DNA of 18,973 bases, from contig CALFMQ010000122.1 of NCBI GenBank assembly GCA_937879825.1, forward strand, positions 1 to 18,973, in the 5' to 3' direction. The translations under genes were made by a program, and so were the position numbers. This document shows, piece by piece, positions 13,476-18,973 of this stretch. This stretch comes from an uncultured Phycisphaerales bacterium. Its GTDB lineage: Bacteria > Planctomycetota > Phycisphaerae > Phycisphaerales > UBA1924. The notes beneath the pieces were generated by a model, which was not told the origin of the DNA, made no database searches, and worked only from the letters and a program-made list of their open reading frames with translations. Every line of letters starts with the position of its first letter. Position 1 is the stretch's first letter.

Positions 13476-14768
13476 ATGGAACGACTCATCGGCGTGCTGG
13501 GCGTCGCGGTATTTATCGCGATCGCGTGGCTGATCTCGTTTGATCGCAAGCGCGTGCCGTGGCGGCTGGTGCTCGCGGGTGTGATCGTGCAGGTTGTGAT
13601 CGCGGCGCTGGCGCTGACTTTCCCGCCGATTGTTGCAGCCGTGAATGTGCTGGCGGTGTTCGTGACGGGCGTGATCGACTCGGCGCGTGCGGGGATCGAG
13701 TTCATTTTCGGCAAAGCGCTGTCGGACGAGTCGGGGCCGTGGGGGTGGGTGTTCGCGATTCGGGCGCTGCCGGTGATTATCTACTTCGCGGCGCTGAGCG
13801 CGGTGCTGTACCACTTCGGGATCATGCAGAAGATCATCGCGGGGCTGGCGTGGGTGCTGCGGCGGACGATGGGTGTGACGGGCGCGGAGGCGCTGGTGAC
13901 GGCGGCGAATGTGTTTATTGGTCAGACAGAGGCGCCGTTCGTTGTGAAGCCGCTGCTCGCTCGGATGACGCGGGCGCAGTTGATGCTGCTGATGGTGGGC
14001 GGGTTTGCGACGATGGCGGGGTCTGTCCTGGCGGCGTATGTGGGGCTCCTCGGCGGCGCGGACGATGCGGCGCGCGAGATGGTGACGCGCAATCTGCTCC
14101 TGGCTAGCGTGATGTCGGCGCCGGCGGCAATCGTGATGGCGCGGATCGTGATGCCGGAGACGGAGCGCCCGCCCGACGAGCGGCATGTGGAGCTTGGGGA
14201 GAGCGAGCGTGCGACCAATGTGTTCGAGGCGGCGACGATCGGCGCTACGGACGGGCTGAAGCTGGCGCTGAATGTGGCGGCGATGCTGATCGCGTTCGTG
14301 GCGATCGTGGCGCTGCTGAACTGGCCCTTGGCGTGGTTCAGCGGGCTGGAGGGCGTTGCGGCGTGGCGCGAGGCGCGGGGGCTGCCGGTGTTCAGCGTGG
14401 AATGGGCGCTGGGCGCGGTGCTGGCGCCGCTGGCGTGGGTGATGGGGGTGGGCTGGACCGATGCGGGCGAGGTGGGTTCGCTCATGGGGCAGAAGGTGAT
14501 GCTGACGGAGTTCATCGCGTACAGCTCGCTGACTGAGATGATTCACGACACGGAGGGGGCGCGGATCAGCGCGCGGTCGTCGGCGATCTCGATGTTCGCG
14601 TTGTGCGGGTTCGCGAATGTGGCGTCGATCGGTATTCAGATCGGCGGGATTTCGGCGCTGGCGCCGTCGCGGCGGGGGGACTTGGCGCGGCTGGCGCCGA
14701 GGGCGATGGTCGCGGGCGCGCTGGCGAGTTGGACGACGGCCGCGATCGCGGGGATGTTCCTGCGTTGA
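13476..14768 (+). CDS. nupC: NupC-family concentrative nucleoside transporter
   Basis: The 430-aa integral membrane protein imports nucleosides with a cation gradient. About ten hydrophobic segments span the length. The conserved CNT core is clear: FGIMQKIIAGLAWVLRRTMGVTGAEA, the substrate-site motif GQTEAPFVVKP from residue 149, and ALCGFANVASIGIQIGG (GFAN at 378-381), followed by LAPSRRGDLARL near the C-terminus. Length fits bacterial NupC. The start ATG at 13476 has only a weak GAG upstream. It is preceded by an intrinsic terminator and a possible promoter, so it probably has its own regulation. Its stop is 12 bp from the end of the convergent HTH gene, too close for a separate terminator. 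Confidence 0.93.
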   Translation: MERLIGVLGVAVFIAIAWLISFDRKRVPWRLVLAGVIVQVVIAALALTFPPIVAAVNVLAVFVTGVIDSARAGIEFIFGKALSDESGPWGWVFAIRALPVIIYFAALSAVLYHFGIMQKIIAGLAWVLRRTMGVTGAEALVTAANVFIGQTEAPFVVKPLLARMTRAQLMLLMVGGFATMAGSVLAAYVGLLGGADDAAREMVTRNLLLASVMSAPAAIVMARIVMPETERPPDERHVELGESERATNVFEAATIGATDGLKLALNVAAMLIAFVAIVALLNWPLAWFSGLEGVAAWREARGLPVFSVEWALGAVLAPLAWVMGVGWTDAGEVGSLMGQKVMLTEFIAYSSLTEMIHDTEGARISARSSAISMFALCGFANVASIGIQIGGISALAPSRRGDLARLAPRAMVAGALASWTTAAIAGMFLR

Positions 14769-14780
14769 GCGGGGGCGCGG

Positions 14781-15281
14781 TCAGTCCTTGCGCGAGCGGT
14801 CGTGATTGAGCGCCTCGGATCGGACGACGGGCTTGATCTTGACGGGTTGGCCGTCGACGCGCTGGGCTTGGGCCATGCGGACGAGCGATGTGAGCGCGGC
14901 GATGGCCTGGCGGACTTCTCGTTCGTCGATGACGGTGATCTGGCCGTCTGAGATTGCGGCGATCGCTTCGGCGCATTCGCGGACGGCGTTGACGGCGGAG
15001 GCGTCGATGGTGGCTTCGTCGCGGACGAAGGAGCCACCGGCTTCCTGGCAGATGTACTCGATGACCTCGTCGCCCACCTGCGCTTCGCATGACTGGAGGG
15101 TGCGGACGATTCGATCGACCGGGTTGGGCTGCGTGCCGGAGAGCATCCGGTTGACCTGCCGGGTTGTGAGGTTCATGGCGGCGGCGAAACGTTTGGCGCC
15201 GACGCTCTGGACGAGGCGTTCGAACTGCGCGAGTGAACGCTCGAAAGCATCGTCGGCGTATCGCTCTCGCGCTGTGGCCAT
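14781..15281 (-). CDS. helix-turn-helix protein resembling phage CII-like regulators
   Basis: The 166-aa product has a likely HTH at residues 28-49 (GAKRFAAAMNLTTRQVNRMLSG), followed by PVDRIVRTLQSC and EVIEYICQEAGGSFV. This layout resembles the 'phage regulatory CII'/CP76 family, which is widespread in bacteria outside prophages. The second half is helical (AVNAVRECAEAIAAI, EREVRQAIAALTSLVRMAQAQ) and may mediate oligomerisation. GGGAG lies about 8 bases before the ATG at 15281. No other phage-like gene is near, so a prophage is not indicated. It lies 121 bp downstream of atpG on the same strand and could be co-transcribed with it. DNA targets are unknown. Confidence 0.7.
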   Translation of the reverse strand: MATARERYADDAFERSLAQFERLVQSVGAKRFAAAMNLTTRQVNRMLSGTQPNPVDRIVRTLQSCEAQVGDEVIEYICQEAGGSFVRDEATIDASAVNAVRECAEAIAAISDGQITVIDEREVRQAIAALTSLVRMAQAQRVDGQPVKIKPVVRSEALNHDRSRKD

Positions 15282-15402
15282 GTCTCACTCTCCCGCCTGC
15301 ATCCCGCCTCACCACGGGGAGATCAGTCTACCGCGCGGGCGTGCGCGTGCGAACAGCGATCGCGATGATTCGCGAGCGATTTTTCGAGCGGACTCGGTGC
15401 GA

Positions 15403-16278
15403 TTATTCGAGGGCGGCGGCGCCGGAGATCACTTCCATCAGTTCCGTCGTGATCTGCGCCTGGCGGGCGCGGTTGAACGTGCGCTGCAGCGACTTGCCCA
15501 TCTTGCCCGCGTTATCTGTGGCGGCCTTCATGGCGACCATTCGCGCCACGTGCTCGGAGACGACGGCGTCGAGGAAGCACTGGTAGAGCGTGGTCTTGAC
15601 CGTGACGGGCAGGAGGTCGTTGAGGAGCTTCTTCGGTTCGGGTGTGAACTCGTACTCGACCGAGGCGGCGGCCACTTCGCCCTCGGCGGGCGCGGGCGGC
15701 TTGAGCGGGAGTAGCTGGAGCATTTCCGGGCGCTGGCGCGCGGTGGAGAGGAAGCGCATGTAGACGACCTTGACGCCGGAGATCTCGCCGCGCGTGAACT
15801 CGTCCATGTAGCGCTGCGCGAGGCGCTCGACATCGTCGAACTTGGGGTTGTCGCCGAACTCGGCGTGGTGCGCCGCGATGGTGAACTTGTTGAACTTGAG
15901 GACGCCGAGGCCTTTGCGCCCGACGATCTCGGTGAGGCGCGGCGCTTCGGTCTTGGCGCGGAGGTAGGGCATGGCGGTGCGGAGGACCGAGCCGTTGTAG
16001 GGGCCGCAGAGCCCGCGATCGGATGTGAGGACGAGGACGATCTCCGGCGCCTTGGCACCGGCGCGCGTGCCCTCGATGAGGGGGTGGGAGATGTTGCCGG
16101 CGCGGGCGGAGAGTTCGCGGACGAGGTCGAAGACGCCCTCGGTGTACGGCTTGGATGCCGTAGCACGCATCTGGGCGCGTGAGAACTTGCTGGTTGCGAT
16201 CATCTGCATCGTGCGCGTGATGCGCTTGATGTTCGCGACCGCCTTCATCCGGAGTTTGATTTCTCTGATCTGAGCCAT
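15403..16278 (-). CDS. atpG: ATP synthase F1 gamma subunit
   Basis: The 291-aa product is the central rotor shaft of F1. The N-terminal coiled helix (MAQIREIKLRMKAVANIKRI..TMQMIATSKF), the family signature SDRGLCGPYN, and the C-terminal helix (RTFNRARQAQITTELMEVISGAAAL) are all present and the length is normal. The start at 16278 is fixed by the conserved MAQIREIK, although the upstream bases (TTGTGCCCCCCC) hold no Shine-Dalgarno sequence. Oddly, it is isolated: the upstream neighbour is a divergent secreted protein and the downstream one an HTH gene, so atpA, atpD, atpC and atpH are not adjacent as in the usual atpHAGDC order. Nothing suggests decay, so this is probably the working gamma subunit, encoded apart. 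Confidence 0.93.
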   Translation of the reverse strand: MAQIREIKLRMKAVANIKRITRTMQMIATSKFSRAQMRATASKPYTEGVFDLVRELSARAGNISHPLIEGTRAGAKAPEIVLVLTSDRGLCGPYNGSVLRTAMPYLRAKTEAPRLTEIVGRKGLGVLKFNKFTIAAHHAEFGDNPKFDDVERLAQRYMDEFTRGEISGVKVVYMRFLSTARQRPEMLQLLPLKPPAPAEGEVAAASVEYEFTPEPKKLLNDLLPVTVKTTLYQCFLDAVVSEHVARMVAMKAATDNAGKMGKSLQRTFNRARQAQITTELMEVISGAAALE

Positions 16279-16403
16279 GGGGGGGCACAAGGATAGCGGG
16301 GAGTCTCCGGTCTTGCCATCGGGCATCGGTTCGGGCGGCCTGGTCGTTTGGAAGATATTAGGACCTGGTTTTGAGAATGCTCCCCCCGTTTTGGGGTCAT
16401 CGA

Positions 16404-16431
16404 TTGCGTTGATCGGAGTGCGTGCCATACT
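16404..16431 (+). promoter_or_regulatory. weak candidate promoter for the PTPG-tail secreted protein
   Basis: TTGCGT (16404-16409), 16-bp spacer, CATACT (16426-16431). This would leave a leader of about 100 bases that contains the hairpin CCGCATG-GGGGT-CATGCGG at 16484-16502, about 40 bases before the ATG. The rest of the 263-bp divergent gap 16279-16541 holds no gene. Confidence 0.3.
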
Positions 16432-16541
16432 CGCCGGTAATCGCGGCTGAACGGTCCGTGATTCGAAGGTTGGGTTGTCGATGCCGCATGGGGGTCATGC
16501 GGGTCGGCTGGATGGGAAGTCAATTCGGGAAGGAAGAAAAC

Positions 16542-17234
16542 ATGGAACGCGTCCTGCCATCGGCGATTCTCGCCGGTGTGTGCTGCCTGTGCGCTTCGGC
16601 GAATGCGGGCCTTATTGCTTCGTATCAGTGCTATGACCATCCGGACGGGAACGAGAATCCGCCGCCGTATGGCCTGCGCTTCGACAACCTGTTCAGCTCC
16701 ATTGGTGGCACCGGGGGTGTGACAACCTTCTCGATGAACACCTTTGGAGACACGGTGCTGTCGGTATATGACGATGGCGGGGGTGACTATCGCATCACGA
16801 TCGCCGGCACCGTGTTCGGCGGGGTGGATACCGGCACGGGGTACGGGTTCGGCGAGGGCGCGTACGCGCTCGACTTCGAGTACCGGGCCAATGTCGGGCC
16901 GGACGGGACGGGGTGGGTGGTCTCACCCAGCGACCCGATGAATACCGGGACGCTCACTTCGCTGGGCAACCCCGATGTGGCCAATGGCACGATCTTCTCG
17001 ATGTTTGATGTGAACAACGGGGACAACGACTCGTTCCTGTTCCTGCAGGACGAACACCGCCTGGCGGGGCATCCGCAGGAGGGGCAGGGGTACTGGGTCG
17101 GGCGCGGGTGGCTGGACAGCAGTCACCACTCGGGCGGGACCAAGGACTTCCTGTTCATCGCGATTCCGACGCCGGGTGCGGCCTCGATGGGCCTGATGGG
17201 CGTCGGCTTGGCGGCTTCCCGTCGTCGTCGGTGA
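16542..17234 (+). CDS. secreted protein with exosortase-type (PEP-CTERM-like) C-terminal anchor
   Basis: The 230-aa product has an N-terminal signal peptide (VLPSAILAGVCCLCASANA, cleavage likely after residue 22). A middle domain rich in Gly, Asp, Asn and aromatic residues with beta-strand patterns follows. The C-terminal tail is PTPG at 209-212, then a short hydrophobic segment (MGLMGVGLAA) and RRRR at the very end. This tripartite tail is the sorting signal recognised by exosortase/archaeosortase systems, in a form common in Phycisphaerae. The protein is probably processed and surface-linked or released. The middle domain is not one I recognise. The ATG at 16542 follows AAGGAAG at a good distance; the frame opens earlier but without such a signal. 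It is followed by a strong terminator and so is probably monocistronic. Confidence 0.8.
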   Translation: MERVLPSAILAGVCCLCASANAGLIASYQCYDHPDGNENPPPYGLRFDNLFSSIGGTGGVTTFSMNTFGDTVLSVYDDGGGDYRITIAGTVFGGVDTGTGYGFGEGAYALDFEYRANVGPDGTGWVVSPSDPMNTGTLTSLGNPDVANGTIFSMFDVNNGDNDSFLFLQDEHRLAGHPQEGQGYWVGRGWLDSSHHSGGTKDFLFIAIPTPGAASMGLMGVGLAASRRRR

Positions 17235-17267
17235 CTCGGCGGCGCTTTGTCTGATTGCAATGGATCG

Positions 17268-17299
17268 GAGGCGGCTCTTCTGGGGCCGCCTCTTTATTT
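17268..17299 (+). terminator. intrinsic terminator of the PTPG-tail gene
   Basis: GAGGCGGC (17268-17275), loop TCTTCTGGG, GCCGCCTC (17285-17292), then TTTATTT. The 8-bp perfect stem with a T-rich tail begins about 35 bp after the stop codon. Confidence 0.85.
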
Positions 17300-17307
17300 G
17301 CGCGCGG

Positions 17308-17351
17308 TTGCCCGGCGGGGGTATCTCATCGACAATCGATCGCGGATCGAT
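17308..17351 (+). promoter_or_regulatory. candidate gnd promoter with overlapping palindromic repeat
   Basis: TTGCCC (17308-17313), 17-bp spacer, GACAAT (17331-17336), each matching 4 of 6 consensus bases. The symmetric repeat ATCGAT-CGCGG-ATCGAT (17335-17351) overlaps the end of the -10 element and the expected start point, which is a usual place for a repressor operator. No regulator can be named. Confidence 0.4.
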
Positions 17352-17376
17352 CTGACACGCCCTCGGAGCACGCGCC

Positions 17377-18930
17377 ATGCCCTCACCGTCGACGCCCCCC
17401 ATGAACGACATCGGGCTGATCGGCCTGGCGGTGATGGGCCAGAATCTCGCGCTGAATATCGCGGACCACGGCTTCGCGATCGCGGTGTACAACCGGACGA
17501 CCTCGAAAATGACGGAGTTCGTTGGGGAGCACCCGGCGGGGTCGTTCGGGAAGCTGGGCGGGTCGCTTGCGGGGTACGCGGAGCTGCGGGAATTCGTTGC
17601 GTCGCTCAAGAGGCCCCGGCGGGTGGTGATCATGGTGCAGGCGGGGGCGGGGACGGACGCCGTGATCGGGCAGTTGGCGGACGAGATGGACGCGGGGGAT
17701 TTGATTGTTGACGGGGGCAACGCGCACTGGGAGGACACGCAGCGGCGCGAGCAGACGCTGCGGGCGCGGGGGATTCACTTCATCGGGTCGGGCGTGTCGG
17801 GCGGGGAACTGGGCGCGCGGTTCGGGCCGTCGCTCATGCCGGGCGGGGACCTGGAGGCGTGGAATTTGCTCGAGCCGGTGTGGAAGGCGATCGCGGCGAA
17901 GGTGGACGCGGAGACGGGCAGGCCGATCGAGACGGCGAGCGCGGGCGAGCCGGTGACGGGCGGCGAGCCGTGCACGGGGTATGTGGGGCCGGATGGGGCG
18001 GGGCACTTCGTGAAGATGGTGCACAACGGCATCGAGTACGCGGACATGCAGTTGATCTGCGAGGCGTTCCACCTGCTGCGGGGCGTTGCCGGGCTTGAGC
18101 CGGCGCGGTGCGCCGAGGTGTTCACGGCGTGGAACGGGGGCGAGCTGGACTCGTACCTGATCGAGATCACGGCGGACATTCTCGCGGAGAAGGATGCGCG
18201 GACGGGCAAGCCGTTTGTTGATGTGGTGCTGGACAAGGCGGGGCAGAAGGGGACGGGTCGTTGGACGAGCGAGGCGGCGCTGAAGTTCGGCGCGCCGGCA
18301 ATGACGATCGCGGAGGCGGTCTTTGCACGGGGGATGAGCGCGCTGAAGGACGAGCGTGTGCGCGCGAGCGGGGTGCTTCGGGGGCCGGGGCACGAGGAGG
18401 CGCGCCGGGCGATGACGGCGCGGTTCGGCGCCGAGGAGCGGTTCGTGGAGGCGGTGGAGCACGCGCTGTACTGCTCGAAGATCTGCGCCTATGCGCAGGG
18501 GTTCCAGATCATGGCGGCTGCGAGCGCGGAGTACGGGTGGGGCGTGGACTTTGCGGGGCTGGCGGCGATGTGGCGTGGCGGGTGCATCATCCGGGCGCGG
18601 TTCCTGCAGCGGATCACGCAGGCGTACCGGCGGGACAAGTCGCTCGTGAACCTGTTGCTGGATCCGTTCTTCGGCGAAGCGATCGCGAAGGGTCAGGGCG
18701 CGTGGCGTGAGGTGGTGGCGTCGGCGGCGGTGGGGGGTGTGCCGATGCCGGCGATGATGTCGGCGCTGGCGTATTACGACTCGTACCGGCACGCGGTGCT
18801 GCCGGCGAAGTTGTTGCAGGCGCAGCGGGACTATTTCGGGGCGCATACGTATGAGCGCGTCGATGAGGCGCGTGGGAAGTTCTTCCATCTGGACTGGCCG
18901 GTCTCGCCCCGAGTTGAATCGCCCGCGTGA
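17377..18930 (+). CDS. gnd: 6-phosphogluconate dehydrogenase (decarboxylating)
   Basis: The 517-aa product converts 6-phosphogluconate to ribulose 5-phosphate with NADP+ in the oxidative pentose phosphate pathway. The Rossmann motif GLIGLAVMG lies at 13-21 with VYNRT following. The catalytic block GHFVKMVHNGIEY holds Lys213, His216 and Asn217. LDKAGQKGTGRWTS and the C-terminal YYDSYR..LPAKLLQAQRDYFGAHTYER complete the long, homodimeric form. Two oddities: GGELGARFGPSLMPGG has Leu145 where Glu is usual (GGEEGA), and there is an extra loop of about 20 residues (ETGRPIETASAGEPVTGGE, near 178-196) before CTGYVGPDGAGH. The start may be ATG 17377 (GGAG upstream) or ATG 17401, nearer the conserved N-terminus. 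The stop overlaps the next gene's GTG. Confidence 0.93.
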   Translation: MPSPSTPPMNDIGLIGLAVMGQNLALNIADHGFAIAVYNRTTSKMTEFVGEHPAGSFGKLGGSLAGYAELREFVASLKRPRRVVIMVQAGAGTDAVIGQLADEMDAGDLIVDGGNAHWEDTQRREQTLRARGIHFIGSGVSGGELGARFGPSLMPGGDLEAWNLLEPVWKAIAAKVDAETGRPIETASAGEPVTGGEPCTGYVGPDGAGHFVKMVHNGIEYADMQLICEAFHLLRGVAGLEPARCAEVFTAWNGGELDSYLIEITADILAEKDARTGKPFVDVVLDKAGQKGTGRWTSEAALKFGAPAMTIAEAVFARGMSALKDERVRASGVLRGPGHEEARRAMTARFGAEERFVEAVEHALYCSKICAYAQGFQIMAAASAEYGWGVDFAGLAAMWRGGCIIRARFLQRITQAYRRDKSLVNLLLDPFFGEAIAKGQGAWREVVASAAVGGVPMPAMMSALAYYDSYRHAVLPAKLLQAQRDYFGAHTYERVDEARGKFFHLDWPVSPRVESPA

Positions 18931-18973
18931 GCAGCGAACGTGCGCAAGACATCGCGGTGGTGGGGGCCGGTGC
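18927..18973 (+). CDS. start of a nucleotide-binding (Rossmann-type) protein, cut by window end
   Basis: A GTG at 18927 overlaps the TGA of gnd (GTGA), a common arrangement for translational coupling. The 15 full codons visible read M-SSERAQDIAVVGAG. The IAVVGAG strand is the opening of an FAD- or NAD(P)-binding Rossmann fold. Too little is present to name the enzyme. The start codon choice rests on the overlap and on the short distance to the fold. Confidence 0.6.
   Translation, partial: MSSERAQDIAVVGAG

Noticed and set aside
14781..15281. Prophage remnant suggested by the CII-like HTH protein.
   Set aside because: No integrase, structural or lysis gene, att-like repeat or composition change is nearby, and CII-like regulators occur outside phages.
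15350..15390. Possible plus-strand terminator (TCGCG-ATGATT-CGCGA followed by TTTTT).
   Set aside because: The stem is short and no plus-strand gene ends nearby; on the minus strand, where atpG ends, no T-tract follows it.

Overview
This GC-rich window looks like chromosomal housekeeping and envelope DNA from a planctomycete, most likely of the Phycisphaerae/Phycisphaerales type. The main clues are a secreted protein ending in a PTPG-hydrophobic-RRRR exosortase-type (PEP-CTERM-like) tail, an EF-G2-like GTPase, a MoxR-FHA pair, and an orphan F1 gamma gene. The placement rests on recognised sequence style, not on a search. I saw no tRNA, rRNA, CRISPR array, insertion sequence or prophage.

Layout. 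1-1365 (+): the 3' part of a PgpH/YqfF-type 7TM-HD phosphodiesterase gene, split by an in-frame TAG at 907-909. 1614-5232 (-): a likely transcription unit read holA, putative lipoprotein, UPF0316 membrane protein, gmk. 5257-5757 (+): a small unknown protein whose start lies 24 bp from the divergent holA start. 5927-8002 (+): EF-G2-like GTPase. 8049-9455 (+): an exported protein of the class A beta-lactamase/ORF12 type with all three catalytic motifs altered. 9525-10046 (-): a stand-alone MshEN/GspE N-terminal domain, probably a c-di-GMP reader. 10429-13260 (+): a tight MoxR ATPase, FHA protein and secreted SGNH hydrolase set. 13476-14768 (+): NupC-type nucleoside transporter. 14781-15281 (-): CII-like HTH protein, downstream of atpG (15403-16278, -), which has no other ATP synthase gene beside it. 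16542-17234 (+): exosortase-type secreted protein. 17377-18930 (+): 6-phosphogluconate dehydrogenase, overlapping by 3 bp the start of a Rossmann-fold gene that runs off the window.

How the genes relate. Most are separate functions. The two places where context suggests a shared job are the MoxR-FHA-SGNH set (chaperone-like ATPase, phosphothreonine reader, exported esterase-like protein) and the minus-strand unit from holA to gmk (replication and nucleotide metabolism plus two envelope proteins). Intrinsic terminators are clear at 9456-9500, 13408-13442 and 17268-17299. The one at 13408-13442 follows a possible promoter at 13303-13332 and lies just before nupC, so it may end a small RNA or a regulated leader.

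The most interesting observations are the TAG inside the HD domain, the catalytically dead-looking beta-lactamase relative, the MoxR-FHA-SGNH set, and the free-standing MshEN domain.
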